From: Planctomycetales bacterium | GTDB lineage: Bacteria > Planctomycetota > Planctomycetia > Pirellulales > Lacipirellulaceae | Direction of reading: 5' to 3' | Length of the DNA: 36,726 bases | NCBI GenBank assembly: GCA_020427155.1 | Contig: JAGQOW010000038.1 | Coordinates: 1 to 36,726, forward strand | In this document: one piece after another, positions 15,233 to 23,310 of the stretch | How the letters are laid out: each line of letters begins with the position of its first letter | Position numbering within the stretch: position 1 is the first letter of the stretch | The notes under the pieces: generated by a model | Database searches by the model: none | Seen by the model: only the letters and a program-made list of their open reading frames with translations | What the model was told of the DNA's origin: nothing | Position numbers and translations under genes: made by a program

Positions 15233-16714
15233 ATGCGCGTTGGTATTCTAGGACTCTTGCATGAGTCGAATACTTTCCTCCCAGGCAACACCACCTGGCA
15301 GCATTTCGAGGCCGACGTCTTGGCTCACGGCCAACAAGTGCGCCAGCAATTTGCCACTGCTCCCCACGAAATCGGCGGCTTCTTCAGCGGCCTCGAACAG
15401 ACCGGCATCGAGGCGGTTCCCATTTTCGCTGCCCGAGCTCTCCCCTACGGAGTAATCGTCGCCGAAGCCTTCGAGCGGTTGAAGCAAGAGATTCTGAAGG
15501 GACTCGAACAAGCAGGCCCACTCGACGGCTTGCTCGTCGCGCCCCACGGTGCAACCGTCAGCCTGTCGGCTCCCGACGCCGATGGCGACTGGCTCGAACT
15601 AGTGCGAAACACCGTAGGCCCCACGATGCCAATCGTAGGCACGATCGATTCTCACGGCAATCTAAGCCGCCGGATGACCTCGGCGTGCGACGTGCTGATC
15701 GCCTATCGCACCAATCCCCACGTCGATCAGTTCGAACGTGGAATCGAAGCGGCCCAACTTCTCAGCCAGATTCTCCAAAACAAGAAACGAGCTACCATGG
15801 CAGCAGAATTGCTGCCGATGGCCGTCAGCATCGAGTGCCAATGCGACTACGAACATCCTTGCCGCACGCTGCACGAGTTGGCGGAAGAGATACGCCACCA
15901 GCCCGGGGTTCTCTCAGCGAGCGTCGTCGTAGGTTTTCCTTATGCCGACGTTGCCGAAATGGGCTCCTCGGTGATCGTGGTAACTGACGACGACAAGCCG
16001 ATGGCCAGGAAATACGCACGTCGTTTGGCCGCTGCCATGTGGAGCCTCCGACACGACTCGGTCTGCAGTCTGCCCGGTGTCGATGACGGTTTGCAACAGG
16101 CGCTTGTAGCGAAGCCGCCAGTCTGCTTGCTCGACACGGGCGATAACGTCGGCGGTGGCTCGCCTGGCGACGGCACCTGGTTGGCGCATGCGTTGCTGGC
16201 CAATCGCGCCGAGCGTTCGCTCGCCTGTCTTTACGACGACGAGGCGGTGGCTCGTGCCGTCGCGGCAGGTCCAGGGGCCAGGCTGCAACTCCGGGTGGGC
16301 GGCCGCAGCGGACCACTCAATGGCGAGCCGCTCCAATACGAATTCCAAGTCCGTAGTATTCACGACGGCCAGTTTCGAGAAACCCAACTCACGCATGGCG
16401 GTTTCGGCACGTTCGACCAGGGCCAAACCGTCGTCCTGGAGTCCGGGTTGGGACCTACCTTGATTGTCAGTTCGAAACGGATGGTGCCCTTCAGCCTGGG
16501 GCAAATCACCAGCTGCGATCTCGACCCCGCCTCGTTTCGCATCCTGGCCGCCAAAGGGGTCAACGCACCCATCGCCGCCTACCGGCAAGTCTGCAACAGC
16601 ATGATTCGCATCGGCACCCCAGGTTACACGCCCGCCGACATGACCTCACTCGACTTCCGCCACCGCCGTCGGCCTATGTTTCCTTTCGAACAAGACGCGG
16701 TCTGGGAAACATAG
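15233..16714 (+). CDS. M81 family metallopeptidase (MlrC-like)
   Basis: A 493-residue protein of the MlrC family, named after the enzyme that breaks down linearised microcystin peptides. The start ATG at 15233 follows AAGGA at nine bases; the GTG two codons upstream is less likely. The N-terminal M81 domain begins 'MRVGILGLLHESNTF' with the family His-Glu near residues 10-11, and continues with 'LLVAPHGATVS', 'VGTIDSHGN' near 135-143 and 'YRTNPHVDQFERG' near 162; these His and Asp residues are the probable zinc ligands. The C-terminal MlrC_C domain carries 'LLDTGDNVGGGSPGDGT' near 299. No signal peptide is seen, so it is cytoplasmic. It is divergent from the aminotransferase with 196 bases between, and the two may share regulation. 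Most members of this family have unknown small peptide or amide substrates. Confidence 0.92.
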   Translation: MRVGILGLLHESNTFLPGNTTWQHFEADVLAHGQQVRQQFATAPHEIGGFFSGLEQTGIEAVPIFAARALPYGVIVAEAFERLKQEILKGLEQAGPLDGLLVAPHGATVSLSAPDADGDWLELVRNTVGPTMPIVGTIDSHGNLSRRMTSACDVLIAYRTNPHVDQFERGIEAAQLLSQILQNKKRATMAAELLPMAVSIECQCDYEHPCRTLHELAEEIRHQPGVLSASVVVGFPYADVAEMGSSVIVVTDDDKPMARKYARRLAAAMWSLRHDSVCSLPGVDDGLQQALVAKPPVCLLDTGDNVGGGSPGDGTWLAHALLANRAERSLACLYDDEAVARAVAAGPGARLQLRVGGRSGPLNGEPLQYEFQVRSIHDGQFRETQLTHGGFGTFDQGQTVVLESGLGPTLIVSSKRMVPFSLGQITSCDLDPASFRILAAKGVNAPIAAYRQVCNSMIRIGTPGYTPADMTSLDFRHRRRPMFPFEQDAVWET

Positions 16715-16761
16715 CGCATGGCTTCACAGACAGCCAAGCACTGCGTGCTTCCTCAGCGCAT

Positions 16762-17505
16762 TCACTTCGCATCGTTCTCCTGCTGTCCTACGTCATCGTC
16801 TGCATCGTGATCTTCGTCATGAGAGTCGTCATGATCGTCACCATGATCGTCATCCCCTTCCTCGTGGTCGTCATCCTCATGCTCGTGGTCGGCGTCTCCC
16901 TCCTCATGATCCTCGTGCGATTCAGCGTGCTCATCGTGATCGTCGTGCGCGTGCTCTCCGTGCCCTTCTTCGATATCACCGCGATACTGCCTGCCGCCAA
17001 TTTCGACCACCAGTTGGGCTCGCACGTCGTCGTGGCCAAGATCTTCAAAGAGTTCGGGGTCTTCGGTTATGAATCGCGACGACTGCTTGGGCGGATCCTC
17101 CTGCTGCCGCTTGGCGGTCAAGGGATACTGCTTCGCCTCGCCATCGTGGGTGACGTTGACCATGATTTCCTTGGCATCGATCGGCTCCACCAACTCGAGA
17201 CTCGAATCGAGGATGAAAACCACGGTCGACGTCGACGTCGACGTCTGGATCAACTCGGCATGGTATCCGTCACCCAATTCGATGATTAAGCCTTCCGATG
17301 CGTCACTCGAATCCGGGACATCCGAATGTTCGTGCGCGTCGCCATGAGGATGGGGATGCGGGTGGGGGTGGTCATGATCATGGTCATGGGGCGCTTCTGC
17401 CGGTGCCTGGGCCACCGGTTTTTTTGCCTCCTGACATCCAATGATGTAGATGCAGCTTAGTAACAGGCAAAACATCCCGAGATTTTTTAGAACTACCTTC
17501 TTCAT
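16762..17505 (-). CDS. His/Asp/Glu-rich lipoprotein of a metal efflux locus
   Basis: A 247-residue lipoprotein. Lipobox 'LSCIYIIGC' gives Cys24 as the lipidated residue. A His-Asp-Pro tract follows (about residues 40-62, alternating 'HDHDHDHPHPHPHPH'). Next is a compact domain (about 72-175: 'LIIELGDGYHAELIQ', 'IMVNVTHDGEAKQYPL', 'AQLVVEIGGRQYRGDIEEG'), and then a C-terminal tail of about 70 residues that is almost entirely His, Asp and Glu. The tracts look made for chelating soft or borderline divalent metals at the periplasmic face. A strong AAAGGGAG Shine-Dalgarno precedes the ATG by about five bases. It is the last gene of the efflux block, 34 bases after the RND pump gene. A hexanucleotide GTCGAC run near 17225-17243 encodes a Thr-Ser repeat. 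Metal specificity is unknown; a periplasmic metal buffer is my inference. Confidence 0.85.
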   Translation of the reverse strand: MKKVVLKNLGMFCLLLSCIYIIGCQEAKKPVAQAPAEAPHDHDHDHPHPHPHPHGDAHEHSDVPDSSDASEGLIIELGDGYHAELIQTSTSTSTVVFILDSSLELVEPIDAKEIMVNVTHDGEAKQYPLTAKRQQEDPPKQSSRFITEDPELFEDLGHDDVRAQLVVEIGGRQYRGDIEEGHGEHAHDDHDEHAESHEDHEEGDADHEHEDDDHEEGDDDHGDDHDDSHDEDHDADDDVGQQENDAK

Positions 17506-17539
17506 AAAAACTCCCTTTCTAAAAGGATGAATCTCTCTG

Positions 17540-20500
17540 CTAGAAGCAGTTCAGCGACTGAGACTCTTCGATCAATTCCACTTGTTGCACTTCCTCTTCG
17601 ACCACCTGCCGCGCGGCTCCGATGCCGAGCGTCCAGAACAAGGCGGGGCGAACCAGGAACTCCAGGAGCGTACTGCTGATCAAACCGCCGATGATGACCG
17701 TAGCAATCGGGTAAAGGATTTCCTTTCCCGGCTCGCCGGCAGCCAGAGCCAGCGGCACCAGACCAATGCCCGAGGTGAGGGCGGTCATCAGTACAGGCGC
17801 CAAACGGTCCTTACCCGCCCGAACAACCATCTGACGGGTCCAATCTTCTCCTTCATACTGAACGAGATGTAAGTAGTGATTTATCAGCAGAATCCCATTG
17901 CGTGAAGCGATTCCGCACAACGAAATGAAGCCCACCATGCTGGCCACGGTGAGCGTCTGCCCCGTCAAATAGAGCGAAGCCACGCTGCCGATGAAAGCCG
18001 TCGGCAAAGCTACCATGACCTGCAGGGCCAGATTAGCTGAGCGGAACAATTTGTAAAGGACCATGAACATGCCCACCAGCGACGCGGCAAACAGAATAGC
18101 AATCATTCGCACGGCCGACTGTTGGCTCTCAAATTGTCCGCCATACTGAATGTAATATCCAGGCTTCAACTCAGAGACCACTGGCTGGAGCCGCTCTTTC
18201 ATTTCACTCACGACATCCACGAGTCCGCGTCCCGAGACGTTGCACTGAACGACAATCCGCCGCTGAACCTGTTCCCGATTAATCGTATTGGGGCCGCCCG
18301 ACTTGTAAATCTGGGCGACATCTTCCAGTTTCACGCTCCCCCCGCCGGGGAGATCGATCTGCAGCCGTTTCAGGGCCCCAAGATCCTCGCGAAACTCTTC
18401 GCCAAGCCGCATCATCAGATCGAAGGTCCGCTGACCAACTAACACCTGCGAAACAACCTCGCCCTGCATCGCGATTTCGACAAAGTCGTTAACATCGCTG
18501 CGCCGCAAACCAAATGCCTTGAGCTTCTCGCCATCGGCTTCGATGCGCAATTGAGGGATATTCGACTGCTGTTCGACCTGCAAGTCGCGAATTCCTTCTA
18601 CGTCGTCCAAGGCATGCTCAATATTGTTGGCCTGTCGACGAAGTTCGTCCAGATCATCGCCAAAGAGCTTGATAGCAACTTGGGCTTTCACTCCCGAAAG
18701 CATATGCGATATCAGGTGCGCCAGCGGCTGTTCGACCGAGGTCACAATACCAGGAATATCGCCCAGCGCGTCGCTAATGTCGTCGATCACTTCTTCGCGC
18801 GATCGTTGCGAACGGGGATCGACAGTCGCTATCAATTCCGTGACATTGACCCCTTCGACGTGCTCATCAAGCTCAGCCCGGCCAGTCTTGCGGGTGAAAG
18901 TGATAAGATCTTCGATTCTGGCGAGCCGCTGTTCGACTCGTTGGGCAATCTTGCTGGAGGTCGCCAGCGAGGTTCCCGGCGGGAGAATCACGTTGATTTG
19001 TACGGCGCCTTCATTGAAAGGCGGCAAGAAGTCGCTTTCCAGCTGGAGCAAGGCCCAGGCAGCAATGCCGACGGCGACAATCGCCGCACCAAGAATCGGC
19101 CAGGCCAACCGCAGACTGACTCGGATCACTCGGTCGGCAATCGCCTTGAGCACTCGTAACAACAAGCTGTCTCTTTCATCTTCCTGAATCGCGGAGCCGC
19201 GCAATAGCCAGTAACTGAGAACCGGCGTGATGGTCAGCGAAACGCCCAACGAGGAGACGATCGACACGATGTACGCGATACCCAGCGGCGTGAAGAGCCG
19301 GCCTTCCATTCCCGAGAGGGCAAACAGCGGCACGAAGACGAGTGCGACAATCGCCGTGCCGTTGACGATCGACTTGCGAACTTCCACACTGGCTTGAAAA
19401 ACGACCAGCAGCGCATGCTTGGGTTTATCTAACTGCCGGTTTTCTCGCAACCGACGGAAAATGTTTTCGACGTCGACGATTGCATCGTCGACTAATTCGC
19501 CGATCGCAACTGCCAGCCCGCCCAAAGTCATTGTATTGACCGACAACCCCATCCCGGCAAATACCATGGCCGTCGTGACGATCGAGAGCGGTATTGCAGT
19601 AAGCGTAATCAGCGTAGTACGCACGTTCATGAGAAACACAAAGAGGACCACGACGACGAGAATAGCGCCATCGCGTAGTGCTTCCACTACGTTTTCGATT
19701 GCCAGGTCGATGAATTGCTTTTGCTGATATAGCTCAGGCAGCACACGAACGTCCTTCGGCAGCGACTGGCGCATGTCGGCCAACGCTTCTATCACCTCAC
19801 TGGTAACTCTTCGCGTGTCAGTCTCGGGCTGCTTGAGAACCGTGAGCAACACGGCTGGCCCTCCAGCCATGGCTCCCGACTCGTTGCGCTCAAAAGCCGA
19901 GCTATCGCCCCGCTTCACCTGCGCGCCGGCCTCGATGCTGGCGACTTGCGCGAGTGTAACCGACTGACGCTCGCGCTGTTTGATAACGATATCGCCAATC
20001 TCTTCGATCGACTCCAATCGGCCCAGCGACCGCACCAGGAACTCGTTCGGGCCTTGCTCGTCGAGATAGCCGCCGACAGTGTTTTGATTGCTTGCCTCCA
20101 GTGCCTCTCGAACCTCATCCAGGGTCACGCCATACTGCAAGAGCAAGTGCGGATCGACCAACACTTGGAATTGCATGCGTTCGCCTCCCATGACGATCAC
20201 CTGAGAGACTCCTTCGATCGTGAGCAACCGCTGCCGGACGACCCAGTCGGCAAGAGTGCGAAGCTCGATCGGCGAGGTTTCACCGCCAGCGGTCATGCCT
20301 ACGATCATGATCTGGCCCATGATCGACGAGATCGGCATCAACTGGGGCTTCACGTTCGCAGGCAATGTCTCTGTGGCAAGTGCCAATCGCTCCGCTACGA
20401 TTTGCCGATCCTTGTAGATATCTGTTCCCCAGTCGAACTCCACATTGACCACCGAAAGCCCAATCCCCGAAGAGGTGCGCACCGCTTGGACCCCGTTGGC

Positions 20501-20725
20501 TCCGTTCAGCACGCGCTCGATGGGGAAAGTAATGAGTGTTTCCACTTCCTCGGGCGCCATGCCATGCGATTCGGTCATGACGACCACCCGCGGTCGGTTG
20601 AGATCAGGAAACACGTCAATCGGCAACTGCGTCGCCTGCCACCCTCCATAGAACAGCATGAAGACCGCAGCGCCTATCACCAGCAAGCGATTCTGCAGCG
20701 AGTAGCGAATAATTCCGTTTAACAT
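17540..20725 (-). CDS. CusA/CzcA-family heavy-metal efflux RND transporter
   Basis: A 1061-residue inner-membrane RND pump of the heavy-metal efflux subfamily, full length for the family. It starts with the usual 'MLNGIIRYSLQNRLLV' helix 1, then 'GGWQATQLPIDVFPDLNRP', the porter domain with 'SSGIGLSVVNVEF', and the TM4 proton-relay segment 'GGLAVAIGELVDDAIVDVEN' near residues 402-421 with two adjacent Asp residues. 'HMLSGVKAQVAIKLFGDD' near 700 is typical of CzcA-like members. Later come 'GGGSVKLEDVAQIYKSGGP' and the second six-helix bundle with 'GFISLCGIASRNGILLINHYLHL'. It acts with the adaptor encoded just upstream to push metal from the periplasm or inner membrane to an outer-membrane channel. 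Whether it exports monovalent (Cu/Ag) or divalent (Zn/Co/Cd/Ni) ions cannot be decided by eye, so no symbol is given. Confidence 0.97.
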   Translation of the reverse strand: MLNGIIRYSLQNRLLVIGAAVFMLFYGGWQATQLPIDVFPDLNRPRVVVMTESHGMAPEEVETLITFPIERVLNGANGVQAVRTSSGIGLSVVNVEFDWGTDIYKDRQIVAERLALATETLPANVKPQLMPISSIMGQIMIVGMTAGGETSPIELRTLADWVVRQRLLTIEGVSQVIVMGGERMQFQVLVDPHLLLQYGVTLDEVREALEASNQNTVGGYLDEQGPNEFLVRSLGRLESIEEIGDIVIKQRERQSVTLAQVASIEAGAQVKRGDSSAFERNESGAMAGGPAVLLTVLKQPETDTRRVTSEVIEALADMRQSLPKDVRVLPELYQQKQFIDLAIENVVEALRDGAILVVVVLFVFLMNVRTTLITLTAIPLSIVTTAMVFAGMGLSVNTMTLGGLAVAIGELVDDAIVDVENIFRRLRENRQLDKPKHALLVVFQASVEVRKSIVNGTAIVALVFVPLFALSGMEGRLFTPLGIAYIVSIVSSLGVSLTITPVLSYWLLRGSAIQEDERDSLLLRVLKAIADRVIRVSLRLAWPILGAAIVAVGIAAWALLQLESDFLPPFNEGAVQINVILPPGTSLATSSKIAQRVEQRLARIEDLITFTRKTGRAELDEHVEGVNVTELIATVDPRSQRSREEVIDDISDALGDIPGIVTSVEQPLAHLISHMLSGVKAQVAIKLFGDDLDELRRQANNIEHALDDVEGIRDLQVEQQSNIPQLRIEADGEKLKAFGLRRSDVNDFVEIAMQGEVVSQVLVGQRTFDLMMRLGEEFREDLGALKRLQIDLPGGGSVKLEDVAQIYKSGGPNTINREQVQRRIVVQCNVSGRGLVDVVSEMKERLQPVVSELKPGYYIQYGGQFESQQSAVRMIAILFAASLVGMFMVLYKLFRSANLALQVMVALPTAFIGSVASLYLTGQTLTVASMVGFISLCGIASRNGILLINHYLHLVQYEGEDWTRQMVVRAGKDRLAPVLMTALTSGIGLVPLALAAGEPGKEILYPIATVIIGGLISSTLLEFLVRPALFWTLGIGAARQVVEEEVQQVELIEESQSLNCF

Positions 20726-20836
20726 GGGGAATCCAGGATCGTGAATCGAGAGTCGGAGGCCTTGAGCGTATGCGTTCCGGCAAGCGTGAAATAAGGTAAG
20801 TGTTTGAAGCTCTCAGCTAGTCGCTTAGCGCGCGAC

Positions 20837-22261
20837 TCAATGATTGTGTCCCGCGTGCGGGTCGATGCCGCCGCCCGCCTGGTTCTTCAACGCCAGGTGC
20901 ATTTGGTAAGCTCCGTTACCGGCAATCACGTCGCCAGGAATCAGCGTGCCATCGTTCTTGATCACCACCGACGTGGCATCGCGATGGACGACATGCACCG
21001 AAACCTGGTCGAAGTGACTGCCATCTTGCCGATACACGTGCATCTCGGCGCCTTCGTCGACCACGGCTGTGGTCGGCAGCACGAGTTGGTCTTCCCAGGT
21101 TTCAATGGGCACATCGAGCTGCATCCGCTGCCCCGGTTTGAATCGCCACTCGATAAACTGTTTCCCCACGTCATTGTCCCTTTCGTAAGCCACTTCGTTC
21201 GGCAAGCGCACGTAGAAACGAAATGCCCGCGATTCGGTATCGATCTGATCGGCCACATAAAGCACTTCAAGCCCGGTAACCGTGGCGCCCGGCGAGGAAC
21301 CCCGCGCCAGGGGGCTGGCCGAGATCACTTTTCCCAATTGGGCGGCAAGCCGAATCTCTTGCGCATCGTCTTCAAAGGCCAGACCTTCCAAGTGCAGTTC
21401 GCAATGATCCCCCAAGACCGCAAGCTCTTGCCCTGCTTCCACCTGTTCTCCCCGAGCCACTTCCAGACGTTGGATTTGCAGCAAGTGCTGAACTGAACAG
21501 CAACCCTCTTCGTATTTGTGGCGAGGAGCCCGGACGACAATCGCTCCTAACAGCCGCCTGGTTTCCAGAATCTCGGCTACTTGCTCAGAACTAATTCCGT
21601 GCAGCAGCATCGCCTCGGTCTCGGCATGAAGCGATGCTTCTAGCTTTTGCTTTTCATACTCTTGCTCCAGAATACGGCGGCCGGCGACGACCCCCTCGCC
21701 GAGAGAATTCAACCGGGCAATCTCGCGATTGACCACGTCCAAGCTTTCGGCCGTTCGCAGGAAGTCGCGTTGCGCGGTAACAAGCTCTTCATGGGTAAGC
21801 CGCATTTCAAATAGCGGCTGATCCGGCAGCACCGCCTCGCCAGTGACTGAGTAGATTTCTGTCACCACTCCCGTAAGCGGCGCAGTGATATGGATTTGAG
21901 ACCGCCCGGGTCGCTCCACCACAATCGCCGGCAAGGTGAGTTTTTTCTCGAAAGCCGCTGGCTGAATCGTGAATGGCTGGAAGCCAATATTCTTTAAACC
22001 GTTCTCGCTGAGTTCGATCACGCCAGAGACGTCGTGTTCGTCGTGACCATGCTCAGCCTCATGATCATGATCATGGTCAGCGTGGTCGTCTGCTGCTTCA
22101 TGGTCGTGGGTTTCATGCTCATGCTCTTCATGGCTGGTTGCTTCGCCCGCCAGCTTGAGCCAGGGGCTGCTTCTCACCATCAAGCCTGCGACAAAGGCTA
22201 GCAGGCATCCGATGAATACCAGAACGGGCAAGAACCGACGGTTAGCACGATTGGTGGACAT
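20837..22261 (-). CDS. CusB/CzcB-family periplasmic adaptor of RND efflux
   Basis: A 474-residue membrane-fusion protein. I chose the ATG at 22261 because GGAG lies nine bases before it; the frame stays open to an ATG at 22285 without a good site. A signal anchor at about residues 10-27 ('FLPVLVFIGCLLAFVAGLMV') is followed by a His/Glu/Asp-rich tract (about 42-75, 'HEEHEHETHDHEAADDHADH' type). Then come the barrel and lipoyl halves ('RSQIHITAPLTGVVTEIYSV'), a helical hairpin (about 145-235), the second lipoyl half, and a beta-barrel ending in 'DPHAGHNH'. It bridges the RND pump and an outer-membrane factor, and the His-rich tract plausibly hands metal to the pump. The RND gene follows 111 bases downstream. 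Confidence 0.93.
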   Translation of the reverse strand: MSTNRANRRFLPVLVFIGCLLAFVAGLMVRSSPWLKLAGEATSHEEHEHETHDHEAADDHADHDHDHEAEHGHDEHDVSGVIELSENGLKNIGFQPFTIQPAAFEKKLTLPAIVVERPGRSQIHITAPLTGVVTEIYSVTGEAVLPDQPLFEMRLTHEELVTAQRDFLRTAESLDVVNREIARLNSLGEGVVAGRRILEQEYEKQKLEASLHAETEAMLLHGISSEQVAEILETRRLLGAIVVRAPRHKYEEGCCSVQHLLQIQRLEVARGEQVEAGQELAVLGDHCELHLEGLAFEDDAQEIRLAAQLGKVISASPLARGSSPGATVTGLEVLYVADQIDTESRAFRFYVRLPNEVAYERDNDVGKQFIEWRFKPGQRMQLDVPIETWEDQLVLPTTAVVDEGAEMHVYRQDGSHFDQVSVHVVHRDATSVVIKNDGTLIPGDVIAGNGAYQMHLALKNQAGGGIDPHAGHNH

Positions 22262-22414
22262 GACCAGGAACTCCGCAATGCGCATTGAAATACACGTTGA
22301 GTGAAATCACGAAATGGGTAGCAGGCTGCCGGGAGGACTAACTACTGGTCTCACACAGCAACGATCCGAGAGCAAATTGCCGAGTCGTCACGCGACGCAC
22401 GGCTGGCTAGCTGC

Positions 22415-22870
22415 TCAAATCAGAAGTACGCATTTCGCCAAATGCGCGCGCAGCGGCAGCGCGGGAAGCGAGAGCTTCGCGATACCGATCGATCCGTCTC
22501 GGCCCTCAATCAACTGCCCGTCGGAGTAACAGGGCAACGACCAGTCCACTCTGGCTGTGATGTTTAAATCTAACAGCGATTCGCTGGTACGTAGCTCGGG
22601 AACCGTCCAACTGCATTTGGCATAGTGGCACCCATGGTGCGAGGGATTCTCATGCTCGCTTTCCGTCCCCGCTCCAGCTGCGTGGTCCTCCACATGATGC
22701 TCAGCCATGCGACCGTGCCCTTTACTGCACTGTTCGAGCCCCGCCCGCTGCAGGCAGGTGGCCTGCCCTACCCACGCTTCGCAGCAGGATTCACCGTCGT
22801 GAGCACAGCATCCCGCAATAGCATGCACCAAAACCGCTGCGGCTGTGAATAGGCGTGTGAATCGGATCAT
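22415..22870 (-). CDS. Exported Cys/His-rich hypothetical protein, first gene of metal locus
   Basis: A 151-residue protein from the ATG at 22870; the longer frame to 22987 adds unrelated sequence before the hydrophobic start. The N-terminus 'MIRFTRLFTAAAVLVHAIAGC' reads as a signal peptide, possibly a lipoprotein signal with 'AIAGC'. Right after it come 'CCAHDGESCCEAW' and further Cys/His residues ('HGRMAEHHVEDHAAG', 'HHGCHYAKCSW'), nine cysteines or so in the first 90 residues. The C-terminal half is ordinary and ends in a hydrophobic stretch ('LPALPLRAHLAKCVLLI'). It precedes the adaptor gene by 153 bases on the same strand. Cysteine and histidine clustering plus the neighbours suggest a periplasmic metal-binding role. 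Similar small genes beside planctomycete RND pumps are plausible, but I do not recognise a named family. Confidence 0.65.
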   Translation of the reverse strand: MIRFTRLFTAAAVLVHAIAGCCAHDGESCCEAWVGQATCLQRAGLEQCSKGHGRMAEHHVEDHAAGAGTESEHENPSHHGCHYAKCSWTVPELRTSESLLDLNITARVDWSLPCYSDGQLIEGRDGSIGIAKLSLPALPLRAHLAKCVLLI

Positions 22871-22892
22871 CGCGTCAGTTGGTAGGTGATAG

Positions 22893-22916
22893 GTCGGCCT
22901 GAAATGTGAGGCCGGC
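22893..22916 (-). promoter_or_regulatory. Leader hairpin before the metal locus
   Basis: Arms at 22893-22900 and 22909-22916 pair over eight bases with one G-T wobble around an 8-base loop. It ends 23 bases from the start codon of the Cys/His-rich gene, so it would be in the mRNA leader. It may be incidental. Confidence 0.3.
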
Positions 22917-23206
22917 AAATTAGAAAGGAAAACCCGGAATCCGTCCATGCCGATCGCGGCAGCCGATGGGTCTCCCCGCCCGGCCAAGGCTCCCCAGCCC
23001 TCTGATTATACGCAGAAGCCGAGAAGTTGTTCCCCTCCCCCCTCCCTACGGCCAAGCAAAACAAGGGAAAGAAATGGCGGGAAGTCCCTCTGAACCACCC
23101 TTGGCTGACACATTAGCGAATCCAGCCACGACTGCCAGATGCCTGATCGAAAGCTGAGAATCTGTCAAAACTCGTTAACCACAGAGCACACTTTGGCGAA
23201 TTGCCG

Positions 23207-23215
23207 TGCTACAAT
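23207..23215 (+). promoter_or_regulatory. Candidate extended -10 promoter element
   Basis: TG-C-TACAAT, one mismatch from the sigma-70 -10 consensus with the TG extension that can replace a -35. No strong -35 is present. It lies 96 bases before the ATG of the 484-residue PEP-CTERM gene. Assignment is by pattern only. Confidence 0.35.
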
Positions 23216-23310
23216 AGGTTTCCCCGCTGAGGGCTAGTCACGTTCTCAGCCAGGGGAGATGACGTCCTAGAATCGGATTCCCGACAACCTGCTTTGGAGT
23301 AATAGAACTA

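Larger units (their letters stand above)
22871..23310. other. Divergent intergenic region upstream of metal locus and PEP-CTERM gene
   Basis: 440 bases between divergent starts. On the minus strand a perfect TATAAT lies at 23005-23010, 134 bases before the metal-locus ATG, without a good -35. An imperfect hairpin lies at 22893-22916 in what would be the leader (8-bp stem with one G-T pair, 8-base loop). On the plus strand TGCTACAAT (23207-23215) is an extended -10 for the PEP-CTERM gene. I see no clear MerR-type or other metal-regulator operator. Confidence 0.5.

Noticed and set aside
16807..17289. Plus-strand frame with very hydrophobic Val/Ile/Met content
   Set aside because: It is the antisense of the His/Asp/Glu-rich lipoprotein tail; the hydrophobicity is a codon mirror effect.
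22871..22987. N-terminal extension of the Cys/His-rich protein
   Set aside because: It puts 39 unrelated residues before a clear signal peptide; the ATG at 22870 is better.
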